Origin: a virus | IMG/VR virus record: IMGVR_UViG_3300037140_000070 | Span: 1 to 44,241 of that record | Strand: one strand, 5' to 3' | DNA length: 44,241 nucleotides | In this document: positions 16,837-24,625 of the stretch, piece after piece | How positions within the stretch are numbered: the stretch's first letter is position 1 | Layout of the letters: each line of letters starts with the position of its first letter | The notes under the pieces: model-generated | What the model saw: the letters and a program-made list of their open reading frames with translations, nothing else | The model's database searches: none | What the model was told of the DNA's origin: nothing | Program-made: the position numbers and the translations under genes

Positions 16837-17281
16837 TTTTTAGCTCCAATCGAATGTTCTCAATAATTTTTGGAATCATATTTTCCAGTATGTGTTTTGG
16901 AGCTTGTCCGAATTGAGCAATTTTATTTTGCACGCCTTTTGCGAGCGCCCAAACTCTTGGCTCGTAATCAGGCGGCTGTGAAGAACTTCCCAAGACTCGT
17001 TTCGCCCAGGCGAGAAGTGGTGCAATTGGCATTGTGTGGGGTCGAGCTCCATGCTCTATCACGCCAGCGTAAGGTGCATAATTTCCAATGAAAGCAGAAT
17101 GTTCATCGGCAGTGAATCCCCAAGACGATGCATAAGCGCCAGTGTCAACCGGCGAAGCACCAACCAAATCAGGAATTGATTTTGCAATTCCAGCAAGTAC
17201 AGCTTTGCGCTTTTTATCAAGCGAAGTTCTTGAAAACGATTGAAGCTCTCCGCTGAATTTGCTGAGTGAAACTTTTTTCAA
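16829..17281 (-). CDS. Neck/minor tail protein, HK97 gp10-like
   Basis: A 150-residue protein with the HK97-gp10-type pattern: 'SPVDTGAYASSWGF', 'NYAPYAGVIEHGARPHTMP'. Members act at the head-tail joint or in tail completion. The start is assigned to TTG 17281, with AGGT 8 nt upstream and just after the preceding gene's stop (17292). A frame extending to 17428 would overlap that gene by 137 nt and encodes a Lys/Pro-rich stretch unlike the family. Confidence 0.72.
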   Translation of the reverse strand: MKKVSLSKFSGELQSFSRTSLDKKRKAVLAGIAKSIPDLVGASPVDTGAYASSWGFTADEHSAFIGNYAPYAGVIEHGARPHTMPIAPLLAWAKRVLGSSSQPPDYEPRVWALAKGVQNKIAQFGQAPKHILENMIPKIIENIRLELKNA

Positions 17282-17291
17282 TATTTTTACC

Positions 17292-17822
17292 TCATACGAC
17301 GTTAAGAGCTTTTTTGGCAAAAGCCAGAATTTTTTGAGCGTGAGCGGCCCCGGTTTTGGCCGCATTTGATAAATTTGATCTACCTGATTTGGTGCCCAAT
17401 AACACAGCTCCATAAGTTCCCCAGCCAAGCGCCTGGTTCAAGGCTTCATGTTTCGCCATTGCAACAGCTCGCTCTTTGGCGTGGCCTTTGCCAGCGAAAG
17501 CACCAACGGTCATGGCAGCAGATCCAACTTCACCGGCAACATGCACAACTGCATTTGCGGCAATACCTCTTTTGGTATGAACTGGAATTAACGCCGAGGC
17601 GGCCCCCTCGATCACCGCCACAGCAGAGGAACCATATTTTAAAAGAAAATTTGGCTTTACGCCACTTGTAGCAGCGACAGCCGTTTTTAATTTTTGAATT
17701 TTTCCCATGTTACTTTTTGCGGCGTTCATTGTCTTAATAGCCGCTTCCCCACGCTCGCCATTTGCAGTAATAGGAATAATCCTACCGTCTTTGCGAATGA
17801 AATGCGTAGGACCTTGGCTCAT
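17292..17822 (-). CDS. Ala/Gly-rich protein with an N-terminal FIRKDGRIIPI motif
   Basis: A 176-residue basic protein. It starts MSQGPTHFIRKDGRIIPI, followed by a Lys/Ala-rich linker and a long Ala/Gly/Val-rich, weakly hydrophobic region (SAVAVIEGAASALIPV, AMTVGAFAGKG). The N-terminal motif recurs in two proteins at 23619 and 24197. Start 17822 is preferred over 17846 because it overlaps the upstream stop as ATGA. It could be an internal virion protein; function is unknown. Confidence 0.6.
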   Translation of the reverse strand: MSQGPTHFIRKDGRIIPITANGERGEAAIKTMNAAKSNMGKIQKLKTAVAATSGVKPNFLLKYGSSAVAVIEGAASALIPVHTKRGIAANAVVHVAGEVGSAAMTVGAFAGKGHAKERAVAMAKHEALNQALGWGTYGAVLLGTKSGRSNLSNAAKTGAAHAQKILAFAKKALNVV

Positions 17823-18043
17823 TTTCGCCCCTTGTTTGGGAAACATTTATTTCCAGGCATGTCCATTCTTTCAGACAACTCCACAGAAACGCGCCTGTCT
17901 GGAGTCCCGTCGTCGTCACGGTCTGCAACTGGATCAAGACGATTCGAACCACTATTGTTCAAATCGCTAACTTTGCTCCCCCCAAATTTTCCAACGGTTA
18001 CTCTGTTGAAATCTTTGGAGAGAGTAGAGCTTGTTTTTGACAT
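17819..18043 (-). CDS. Small polar protein in the neck region
   Basis: A 74-residue polar, probably disordered protein with a DRDDDGTPDRR segment that resembles an acidic calcium-binding-like run without being a clear motif. It lies between other small genes, with 1- and 4-nt overlaps. Unknown function; the tight coupling supports expression with the late operon. Confidence 0.5.
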   Translation of the reverse strand: MSKTSSTLSKDFNRVTVGKFGGSKVSDLNNSGSNRLDPVADRDDDGTPDRRVSVELSERMDMPGNKCFPNKGRK

Positions 18044-18273
18044 TAAAAAGGGCCTGGGCCTTTGCGATAGCGACCAGCATCAGCGTTCAACTCTGTTGCA
18101 ACAGTGCCGCGCTTGGCATCGTCTACAGGGTTGTAACTACGATCATGAGACTTGTTCAAAAGCTCAGAATCTTTCCCAGCCGGAATTTCAGGACCAGCAC
18201 CTCCACCGGAATTACCGATAGCTTGCTTGTACTGCTTTTGTGAATTGTAAAGTTTCGATGCTTCATTTGCCAT
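18043..18273 (-). CDS. Small Gly/Asn-rich protein in the neck region
   Basis: A 76-residue polar protein (KLYNSQKQYKQAIGNSGGGAGPEIPAGKD...). No family is recognised. It shares its last base with the start of the next gene and starts directly after the stop of the preceding one (18274), so it is part of the same coupled run. Confidence 0.5.
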   Translation of the reverse strand: MANEASKLYNSQKQYKQAIGNSGGGAGPEIPAGKDSELLNKSHDRSYNPVDDAKRGTVATELNADAGRYRKGPGPF

Positions 18274-18717
18274 TTAATACCTCGTTTGGTTAGTGAGTTC
18301 TTTCAACACTAAATTCCAAGTCACATACTCTTGAGTGACTTTTACTACCTGATACACTTTAACACCTACAATAAAAAGATTCTCGACATTGTTTGCTGAA
18401 CTAGACCCATCAAGAGCGGCTTCGTTGAAACTCTCTTGAGAAATCATTTTCAGCATTATGTCGCCGTTCTTTACCGTTCCACCTTCGCGAGCTTTAATCT
18501 CCTGGGTCAAAGTCACAATTTGTGGAGAAGGTAACATCTGAGTCAGCACGTCCTTGGCTGACCCAGATATATCGGTCGATTGAACCGTAAATGTTCCATC
18601 CGTGAACCACGTTCGATTCAAAAAATAAACTGGCTGTTTACTCGCACCAATACTATCTCGGATGCTCAAAATTGAGTTAATCCCAGGTAATAATGATGCA
18701 AGTATTCCGCCACTCAT
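18274..18717 (-). CDS. Neck or tail-joining structural protein (unknown)
   Basis: A 147-residue protein with a short hydrophobic N-terminus (GGILASLLPGINSIL) and a beta-rich remainder ending KVTQEYVTWNLVLKELTNQTRY. The start is ATG 18717, which overlaps the upstream stop as ATGA; a TTG two codons earlier is less likely. Its place between head and tail genes suggests a connector or minor tail role, without recognisable signature. Confidence 0.5.
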   Translation of the reverse strand: MSGGILASLLPGINSILSIRDSIGASKQPVYFLNRTWFTDGTFTVQSTDISGSAKDVLTQMLPSPQIVTLTQEIKAREGGTVKNGDIMLKMISQESFNEAALDGSSSANNVENLFIVGVKVYQVVKVTQEYVTWNLVLKELTNQTRY

Positions 18718-19070
18718 ACGCAAACACTCACATTCGCGCCACCTTTAGCAATGTACGGAATATCAATGTGTTCGGCGATTTCTCTTGAGATACGTTTCCG
18801 CTCTCTCCTTAAATCTTCCAACTCACATTTGTTTACCGTTATGTCGCCAACTTTCTCAGCCGTAAGGCGAGTTATTGCGACATTCATTTGCGATTCGATG
18901 GCAGAAACTTGAGCGAGATAAGAAATAACCAGCGCCTCGCCATCGGGTGGAAGTTGGTGCAAGCGGTCGTTCATTACTCTATCGTAAATCACTGAACCGG
19001 CCTGAATCGCCTTCGATCCGTAACCGAGAAGCTGGACAATTTTATTCATCTGCGCACTTGTAAAAGCCAT
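18714..19070 (-). CDS. Head-tail joining-region protein, helical
   Basis: A 118-residue protein, mainly helical and charged in the second half (CELEDLRRERKRISREIAEHID). It lies after the head decoration gene and before the neck genes. It could be an adaptor or head-completion protein. No known family is recognised. Preceded by a GGCGG ribosome site. Confidence 0.5.
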   Translation of the reverse strand: MAFTSAQMNKIVQLLGYGSKAIQAGSVIYDRVMNDRLHQLPPDGEALVISYLAQVSAIESQMNVAITRLTAEKVGDITVNKCELEDLRRERKRISREIAEHIDIPYIAKGGANVSVCV

Positions 19071-19081
19071 TTAATCCGCCC

Positions 19082-19267
19082 TTAAGCCTTGGGAGTTTGC
19101 ACTGGAGTCGCGACAACAGGCTTCATTTCTTCCGCCTTTTTCGCTCGCTCCGCTTCTTCTTTTGCAAACGCTTCCTTCGCTCTTTTATGGTTGGCGGCGT
19201 GTGCCCGCTCTTTGTTAGCAGCAATTTGATTCGCAGCTTGTTGCTTGCGGGCATAGTTCAATCCCAT
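19082..19267 (-). CDS. Small Ala/Lys/Glu helical protein
   Basis: A 61-residue highly charged, probably fully helical protein (YARKQQAANQIAANKERAHAANHKRAKEAFAKEEAERAKKAEEM...). The start at 19267 is fixed by a strong GGAGG six nt upstream; an in-frame ATG at 19303 would lie in a hairpin. Unknown role, perhaps an internal head or scaffold accessory protein. Confidence 0.55.
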   Translation of the reverse strand: MGLNYARKQQAANQIAANKERAHAANHKRAKEAFAKEEAERAKKAEEMKPVVATPVQTPKA

Positions 19268-19289
19268 AATTTCCTCCATGGGGTGAATT

Positions 19290-19309
19290 GCCCGGACTTT
19301 CATCCGGGC
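19290..19309 (-). promoter_or_regulatory. 7-bp hairpin after the decoration protein gene
   Basis: GCCCGGA/TCCGGGC with a 6-nt loop lies 12 nt past the decoration gene's stop codon and before the next ribosome site. No U-run follows on the minus strand. Probably an mRNA-stability or partial attenuation element after the highly expressed capsid genes. Confidence 0.5.
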
Positions 19310-19321
19310 GGGTTGCCCGTC

Positions 19322-19822
19322 TTACAACGGATACGATTCGACCAAGAAGATGGCATTGGTCAGAACTTTATGCTGGGCTGAAGCGGTCCCTACCACATTC
19401 AGATTCAACATTGTTCCGGCAGGCACATCAACTTCACTTCCGCCAACTTGATCAGCATCTAAACCGCCGGTTGTTGCCGTAGGTCCAGAGTTATCAGCCC
19501 CAGCAGGTTGAGTGTCGAAAGCCAAACCGCCACCAACTTTCAGCGTCCCGCCAGCGGTGGGAAACTGAGTATTGACCACAACCGCACTTCCACTCGTTGT
19601 CACAACTGCATAAGCAACCGGGGTCGCCGAATTGTCTTGCAGAGTGAGAGTGAAATAATCGGTCGTGTCGCCAGTAGCACTAAGACCAGCTTGATCCACG
19701 AGATACACATTTTTGATTCTGCTTCTTTTTCTGAAGAAGATCCCAGGCAAGACAATGCTCGCCCCGGATGCTTGCGTTCCGATATAAACAGAATTGATAC
19801 TAGGCAATCTTTCGTTATTCAT
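19322..19822 (-). CDS. Probable head decoration / minor capsid protein
   Basis: A 166-residue beta-rich protein directly after the major capsid gene with a 9-nt gap. It is rich in Thr, Val and Gly (TTDYFTLTLQDNSATPVAYAVVTTSGSAVVV). It lacks signal peptide and catalytic motifs. Position and composition fit a capsid decoration or stabilisation protein. Not a recognised lambda-gpD sequence. Confidence 0.55.
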   Translation of the reverse strand: MNNERLPSINSVYIGTQASGASIVLPGIFFRKRSRIKNVYLVDQAGLSATGDTTDYFTLTLQDNSATPVAYAVVTTSGSAVVVNTQFPTAGGTLKVGGGLAFDTQPAGADNSGPTATTGGLDADQVGGSEVDVPAGTMLNLNVVGTASAQHKVLTNAIFLVESYPL

Positions 19823-19831
19823 ATTTCCCCC

Positions 19832-20731
19832 TTAACCGTTCGCCGTTACTGTGCGCAGAAGCGCAGTTTTCTTAAACAGCGGGCTAATAGTTTGATCGAA
19901 AGACCTCGTGCCGTACCATTGATCACCAGCGAAAACCCATTGGCGATGCAGCATATCGTAATCATGCTCCATTTCCATTTCTTGCTTCACCATGAAACCA
20001 AATGCGTTCGCTTTGCAGACGAAGGCATCGTAAGCATTTAGCGAATTGATTTGAGCGACAGTATTCTTGCCGACCGTATCAACCGAAATGATTGCGAGGC
20101 CAGCCAAACGACCTTCGAAACCCTCAACCAAAAACATTGGATCAAGAGCGTTAGCAACCAGGAAACCAGCGGTTGTATCTGTGAGCAAATCAAGAAACTG
20201 CATCGAGTGCATAAACACAACGATAGAATCTTTATGCTTGTCACCAAACGCCACAACTTTGCCGATGTTTAAAGATCGGATGTTCATAAGTCCATAGCTG
20301 TTACCAGCGGCGGAAGTATAACCAGTTGTGTAAGATGCAGACAAAGCGGTGTACAAATCTTGATCCACTTTTTCGGCCATAACTCGACCAATTTGTTCTT
20401 GAACTTCTTGGATAATTCTTTCAGTGCGAGCAGCGGAAACTTTGAAAGCCTTCTTGGAAACACCAACGGCTTTCGAAACTTCTGAAGCGGTCACATTGAA
20501 CGAATTATCGGTCAAGTTATCCACGATCAAACCCTCGTCTTCGCTTGGTGTCTGAGCGGCACCAACAGCAGAAAAGTAAGGGAAATTTTGGGTCAACCCA
20601 GGAGCAGCGGTCAAGCTGTCATCTCTGAGTGCGAAAGCTCCATAAACGAGCTTTCTATCGAAATACGCCATAATATGATCTTGCCAGACTTTCGGCGCAA
20701 AACTAAAGTCGGCTGCTACTGTTGCGGGCAT
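19832..20731 (-). CDS. Major capsid protein
   Basis: A 299-residue HK97-fold-type capsid protein, identified by position after the scaffold and by features common to such proteins. An N-terminal arm (DFSFAPKVWQDHIMAYFDRKLVYGAFALRDD) precedes 'ASEVSKAVGVSKKAFKVSAARTERIIQEVQEQIGRVMAEKVDQDLYTALSA' and 'DSIVVFMHSMQFLDLLTDT'. The segment EKVDQDLYTAL resembles the capsid spine helix region. It assembles the icosahedral head. No N-terminal delta domain is visible, which fits the separate scaffold gene. Confidence 0.85.
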   Translation of the reverse strand: MPATVAADFSFAPKVWQDHIMAYFDRKLVYGAFALRDDSLTAAPGLTQNFPYFSAVGAAQTPSEDEGLIVDNLTDNSFNVTASEVSKAVGVSKKAFKVSAARTERIIQEVQEQIGRVMAEKVDQDLYTALSASYTTGYTSAAGNSYGLMNIRSLNIGKVVAFGDKHKDSIVVFMHSMQFLDLLTDTTAGFLVANALDPMFLVEGFEGRLAGLAIISVDTVGKNTVAQINSLNAYDAFVCKANAFGFMVKQEMEMEHDYDMLHRQWVFAGDQWYGTRSFDQTISPLFKKTALLRTVTANG

Positions 20732-20742
20732 TTGGGAACCTC

Positions 20743-21495
20743 CTAAACGGCTCTACCTTTTGCCTTTGCTGCTTTGAAAAAAGTTTCATATACTTCCGGG
20801 CTTTCGAGATACAGCTTACTTTTTTCGGTTATGCTCATTTCGCAAAACTTATCTAAAGTCATCTGACCACTTTCGCCTGGACCGGCTTCCTTAATGGGCT
20901 TTCCATCTTTATCAAATCTAAGAACTGTTGAGGTGGCACTTTTGCCAGCTCCGCCCTTACATTTGGTTACGATTGCTGCCAAATCTTCTTCGGAAAGTTC
21001 GTCACCTTCCTCCAAAGCATTAAAGGCTTTCGCCATCAGGTATTCATAAAATTCTAAATTCTCATCTGGAATCTTATGAGCCCTAGAACTTTTTAAAATC
21101 AAAATCTCAAAGGCTTGTTGGTTATTTGTGGCTGCTGCATTGGCCAACTTTTCTTCGGGCTTCTCTTCATCGAGAAGTCCAGCAGCTTTTAAAATCGCCT
21201 TATTCCGCTGCTCTACTGTTTGAACTTTAGACACCAGGTCTTTGTTCTTGTTACGATGACTCGCATTTTCTTTGCGAAGTTTCGCTAAGTAAGCTTTGGT
21301 TTTAGGGTCCAGCTTGCTATCATCCAATTCTGGGTCAACCGGATCTGGATCTGCATCTGCTGCGGCTTTCGCATCGGTAAACACTTTTTCAGCGGCTACT
21401 ACTGCGGCGGCCAACTCTTTGTCTTCTGGTTTTGCGGCTGCATCGGCAATCGCTTTATCCCATATCGCTTTCAACTCTTCTAGAGTCATAAGCAA
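20743..21495 (-). CDS. Capsid scaffolding protein
   Basis: A 250-residue acidic, helical protein (LEELKAIWDKAIADAAAKPEDKELAAAVVAAEKVF; DPDPVDPELDDSKLDPKTKAYLAKLRKENASHRNKNKDLVSKVQ) directly before the capsid gene. A coiled-coil near residues 60-100 and an acidic linker are usual in scaffold proteins. The last helix (SPEVYETFFKAAKAKGRAV) is basic, as capsid-binding tails often are. Starts at TTG 21495 or ATG 21489; AGGAGGT lies 11 nt before the TTG. No protease motif was found. Confidence 0.78.
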   Translation of the reverse strand: MLMTLEELKAIWDKAIADAAAKPEDKELAAAVVAAEKVFTDAKAAADADPDPVDPELDDSKLDPKTKAYLAKLRKENASHRNKNKDLVSKVQTVEQRNKAILKAAGLLDEEKPEEKLANAAATNNQQAFEILILKSSRAHKIPDENLEFYEYLMAKAFNALEEGDELSEEDLAAIVTKCKGGAGKSATSTVLRFDKDGKPIKEAGPGESGQMTLDKFCEMSITEKSKLYLESPEVYETFFKAAKAKGRAV

Positions 21496-21545
21496 CTCAC
21501 TTTCTGACCTCCTGGGTCTTTCAATAATAATGAAGAAGAAAAAAC

Positions 21546-21574
21546 TGATTTACTAGGACAGACATTTGACGCTT
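21546..21574. promoter_or_regulatory. Shared bipartite motif, site A (scaffold/glycosyltransferase divergent region)
   Basis: Core AGGACAGACATTTGACGC. It matches site B (29253-29281) in all but 3 of 29 positions and shares GACA-N4-TTTGACG with sites C and D. It lies in the 143-nt gap between the minus-strand scaffold start and the plus-strand glycosyltransferase start. Presumed promoter or operator of one or both. Confidence 0.6.
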
Positions 21575-21638
21575 TTCTGGCCTTGACTTAATTTGAGGAA
21601 ATTTAGCAATATCAAGTACATTGCTGGGAGGCCACAAA

Positions 21639-22646
21639 ATGAAAGTTCAATTTATTTGCAAAAAGAATGAGTGCTATTCTTTTATTTCTTACACTCGACG
21701 AAGTTCTGGGTTGTTCAATTCCACTCGCTTTATTGTGGATAGTTTGCGCAGCCAAGGAGTCGATGCGGAAATAATTGAAGTCAATGACAACAACGATATT
21801 GACCGAGAAGTCAGACGATTCAAACCTGATTTGTGTGTGATCGAAGCCCTTTGGGTTGTGCCTGAAAAATTCGATGTCCTTTCGAAGCTGCATCCTAATG
21901 TGAAATGGTTTATTCACATGCATAGTGGAATCCCATTCTTGGCGCTCGAAGGTATCGCAATGGATTGGCTGATTAAATACGCCGAGCGCGGAGTCGGTAT
22001 CATTGCAAATTCCGAAGAAACTTACGCAGCTTTCAATACTATCATGGGGCCTTCTGGTCTCTACTATTTGCCCAATATTTACTTGAGCAAACCCATGCCA
22101 GCGATCTCGAAGCCTTGGGAACCCGTTTTGAATGTCGGTTGCTTTGGTGCAATTCGCCCAATGAAAAATCAATTGATTCAAGCATTGGCCGCAATTCAAT
22201 TTGCGAAAGAAACCGAACAAGAATTGGTTTTCTTCGTCAACGGATCTCGCACCGAAACGGGCGGCGATCCTGTGTTAAAAAATCTCGTTCAACTATTCGA
22301 TCAATTGCAAAATGCAAAATTAGTTCTCAAACAGTGGATGGAACCAGAGCATTTTCTACACTTCCTGCGCCAAATGGATATTGGGCTTCAAGTTTCGCTC
22401 ACAGAGACATTCAATGTCGTTTGCGCCGACTATGTAACTGCGGGCCTCCCGGTAGTTGCTAGTGACGATGTGAAGTGGTTGAGCTGTTGGTCGAAAGCCA
22501 AAGACGATTCCATAGAAGACATTGTTAAAAAAATGCATACGGCAATGGATAGAAGATTCATCATCAACAGGAATCAAAAGCTGTTGCTGAAAAATTCGGA
22601 TCACGCTCAATGCAGATGGTTCGAATTTGTAGATGGTCAATCTTGA
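21639..22646 (+). CDS. Glycosyltransferase, GT4/GT1-like (GT-B fold)
   Basis: A 335-residue soluble enzyme. The C-terminal half reads as a GT-B glycosyltransferase domain: 'VLNVGCFGAIRPMKNQLIQALAAIQF', 'QELVFFVNGS', 'FLHFLRQMDIGLQVSLTETFNVVCADYVTAGLPVVAS'. The E-T-F-N-x-V(x)n-G-x-P-V-V motif equals the EX7E-type donor region. It would transfer a nucleotide sugar to an unknown acceptor, perhaps a host surface glycan or virion protein. ATG 21639 has GGGAGG upstream; a TTG at 21621 is less likely. It is on the opposite strand to all surrounding structural genes, a moron-like unit. Confidence 0.8.
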   Translation: MKVQFICKKNECYSFISYTRRSSGLFNSTRFIVDSLRSQGVDAEIIEVNDNNDIDREVRRFKPDLCVIEALWVVPEKFDVLSKLHPNVKWFIHMHSGIPFLALEGIAMDWLIKYAERGVGIIANSEETYAAFNTIMGPSGLYYLPNIYLSKPMPAISKPWEPVLNVGCFGAIRPMKNQLIQALAAIQFAKETEQELVFFVNGSRTETGGDPVLKNLVQLFDQLQNAKLVLKQWMEPEHFLHFLRQMDIGLQVSLTETFNVVCADYVTAGLPVVASDDVKWLSCWSKAKDDSIEDIVKKMHTAMDRRFIINRNQKLLLKNSDHAQCRWFEFVDGQS

Positions 22647-22729
22647 TAGCCGTTATTTTTTTCATGATCGCAACCGGGGCGATCGCTTACGGAGTCGCCC
22701 TGGTTTTGATTTGGCTTTTCTTTAAATAA
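22610..22729 (+). CDS. Small membrane protein (39 aa) downstream of the glycosyltransferase
   Basis: A short frame that begins inside the glycosyltransferase 3' end: MQMVRICRWSILIAVIFF..., with a second hydrophobic part VALVLIWLFFK. It is almost all membrane-spanning, with basic residues at the N-terminus. Overlap with the enzyme (37 nt) suggests coupled expression; a TTG at 22643 is an alternative start. Its 3' end overlaps the convergent MuF-like gene by 8 nt. It could be a membrane partner of the enzyme. Confidence 0.45.
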   Translation: MQMVRICRWSILIAVIFFMIATGAIAYGVALVLIWLFFK

Positions 22730-23618
22730 GGCCCAAAGCCCAGTCTTTTAATCCCTTCGGAAAGCTACCAGGTATGAAAGCAGGCCCTTGAATCTTTCCC
22801 CACTCTCGTCGATACGGCACCATAACGGATCGGTCATTTGGCCGATCCGGTGGCACCATAAACACACGTTCAATTTCATTCCAAGTATAATGAAAGTCTT
22901 CGTCCATTTTTGCGACCAAATGCTTTTGTGCTGCATAAATTGAATCTTCGCCCGTTCTGCTATCCATAGGATGCATTAAAGTTTTTAAAAGGTCTGGGAT
23001 GTCGTCAGAAAGTTCTTCCATACTGTTCAACTTTCCGCGATTATAAACTCCATGAAGCTCTGTGCGAACAAGACGGCGAAGCTCCCACTCTTTTCCATTA
23101 AAGAAATGACCTATCCGTTCTATCACTTCGTCTTGCGTCGCTTCTCCTATCGCCGCAGAAAGAAGTCCCTTGCCCACTTGAGCAAGCAAATCCGTCCCAT
23201 AACTATCGAGATTTTTTCGATAGCGACTTATGAGCAATTGAGACGTATCTTCTGCCAGAAGTGCAACATTGAGATTGATCGGTGTTACTGCCCCAACAAA
23301 TTTTCGATCAAACAATTGAAGTTCTTTAATGAGGTGGTCGATTCCCTTCGTCGCGACTATCTTAGCGCCTTGGATCATGTTGCCGTTCAGTGTTTCAACA
23401 ATGGCCCCGATTGCGCCTTGGACCTGGGCAAGAACCCCCCGAAGATGCACGTCCGTGAAAGTACCTCGATTGGTGCGAGCAAGTTTATTCAATAGGTCCT
23501 GTTGAATCCCACGATACGATTTTAAAATTATTTTCTGTTGGTCGATTTCTAATTGCAAAACATCGTTGATGTGTTTCTCAACGATGCCTGTTGAATCAAC
23601 TTCCTCGAAGAATGACAT
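22722..23618 (-). CDS. MuF-like head morphogenesis protein
   Basis: A 298-residue minor head protein between portal-side genes and scaffold. The C-terminal half carries the MuF pattern: 'KEWELRRLVRTELHGVYNRGKLNSMEEL', 'LKTLMHPMDSRTGEDSIYAAQKHLV', and a late 'MVPPDRPNDRSVMVPYRREWG' (PPxRPNDR motif common in this family). It acts with the portal in head assembly or DNA ejection. Starts directly after the stop of the upstream gene. Confidence 0.85.
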   Translation of the reverse strand: MSFFEEVDSTGIVEKHINDVLQLEIDQQKIILKSYRGIQQDLLNKLARTNRGTFTDVHLRGVLAQVQGAIGAIVETLNGNMIQGAKIVATKGIDHLIKELQLFDRKFVGAVTPINLNVALLAEDTSQLLISRYRKNLDSYGTDLLAQVGKGLLSAAIGEATQDEVIERIGHFFNGKEWELRRLVRTELHGVYNRGKLNSMEELSDDIPDLLKTLMHPMDSRTGEDSIYAAQKHLVAKMDEDFHYTWNEIERVFMVPPDRPNDRSVMVPYRREWGKIQGPAFIPGSFPKGLKDWALGLI

Positions 23619-24200
23619 TTACTTCTTGAACCATTCGGCCATGTGCGGCCTGGGCATACCTTTTCGCCAAGCTGAGATATTTTGAGCGATCTTTCCAAGA
23701 CCTTTGACCGGCAGTGCTTTGTAATAAGCCCCAAGCACTAAAGCAGTTGTTACAGAAGCTGCGGCCCGCTCTCCAATGCTTGAAGATACACTTTGATCCT
23801 TCTCGCCTGTGATCCCTTTGTGGATTCTAGTGATTCCTTCACCTAATATAATGCTGCTTAGCGTTATGCCGGCCGCTAGCATCTTACCGCGAGCCCTAAA
23901 CATTTTACTGGCAATGAATCGCTTGGTCACAGCTTTGGCCATCGTTTCTTTGGCGTGAGGGGTTGAGAACAAATTCAATTGCCCACGCATTGAATCGGCA
24001 GCGGCCTTGTAAGCGACGTTTGATGCTTTGAAGACCTTCTTATGGACTTGGACCACTTTCGCAACGCCAACGCCTGTTCCAGCGCCAACAGCTAGACCAG
24101 CGCCGACCAGTGCGGTGCCAGTCTTCAAGTCTTTCTTTCTTTGCTTGCTCAACTTGATTGGAACAATTCGCCCATTGATTCGACGAAATACCAAGCTCAT
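23619..24200 (-). CDS. Ala/Gly-rich protein with an N-terminal FRRINGRIVPI motif
   Basis: A 193-residue basic protein. It starts MSLVFRRINGRIVPIKLS, then Lys/Arg-rich, then a Gly/Ala/Val hydrophobic stretch (ALVGAGLAVGAGTGVGVAKVV) and another near residues 110-120 (LAAGITLSSIILGEG). It shares the N-terminal motif with proteins at 17292 and 24197. Overlap with the upstream gene as ATGA, adjacent to MuF. Possibly an internal capsid or ejected membrane-active protein; function unknown. Confidence 0.6.
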   Translation of the reverse strand: MSLVFRRINGRIVPIKLSKQRKKDLKTGTALVGAGLAVGAGTGVGVAKVVQVHKKVFKASNVAYKAAADSMRGQLNLFSTPHAKETMAKAVTKRFIASKMFRARGKMLAAGITLSSIILGEGITRIHKGITGEKDQSVSSSIGERAAASVTTALVLGAYYKALPVKGLGKIAQNISAWRKGMPRPHMAEWFKK

Positions 24201-24616
24201 GATCTAGCCTTAATTTTTTTTCGAAGTTCTTTGTTAAATTGCATCACGCCATGCGAAGCAACTCCAATACCAACAGCGGTCAAAGCTAAAGCAGCATGAC
24301 CGGCCAGTCTAACCTTACTTCCAATCTTCCCAGCTTTCAGCGCGTCCTTCATGTGAGACACAGCATGGTCTTTTAATACGCGATATTTTGCGCTACCCTT
24401 TCCAGCTTCTCGTGCTTCACTGGCAAAACCCATAGCGCGGGAAGCATACTGCTGTTGAGCTTGTCCAAGTCCCTTCTGCGCAGCTTTTGAAAATTCCATT
24501 CCACCAACACCGACCAAAATAGCAGCCGAACCAGCATTGACTTTACGACTTGCTTTTTTCATTTGCGGGCTGTCTTTTATATGGACAACTCTTCCATGGA
24601 TTCTAACGAATGGCAT
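24197..24616 (-). CDS. Ala/Gly-rich protein with an N-terminal FVRIHGRVVHI motif
   Basis: A 139-residue basic protein starting MPFVRIHGRVVHIKDS, then a Lys-rich part and hydrophobic Ala/Gly segments (SAAILVGVGGM, HAALALTAVGIGVASHG). Third member of the set with 17292 and 23619. Adjacent to and overlapping the 23619 gene. The C-terminus is very basic (KELRKKIKARS). Role unknown. Confidence 0.6.
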   Translation of the reverse strand: MPFVRIHGRVVHIKDSPQMKKASRKVNAGSAAILVGVGGMEFSKAAQKGLGQAQQQYASRAMGFASEAREAGKGSAKYRVLKDHAVSHMKDALKAGKIGSKVRLAGHAALALTAVGIGVASHGVMQFNKELRKKIKARS

Positions 24617-24625
24617 TGATCCCCC

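Noticed and set aside
16829-17428. Longer gp10-like gene starting at 17428
   Set aside because: The first 49 residues overlap the preceding gene and do not resemble the family; TTG 17281 has an AGGT site.
21496-21638. Good sigma70 promoter for the glycosyltransferase
   Set aside because: TTGACG and TTGACT are present, but no -10 box at 16-18 nt spacing was convincing.
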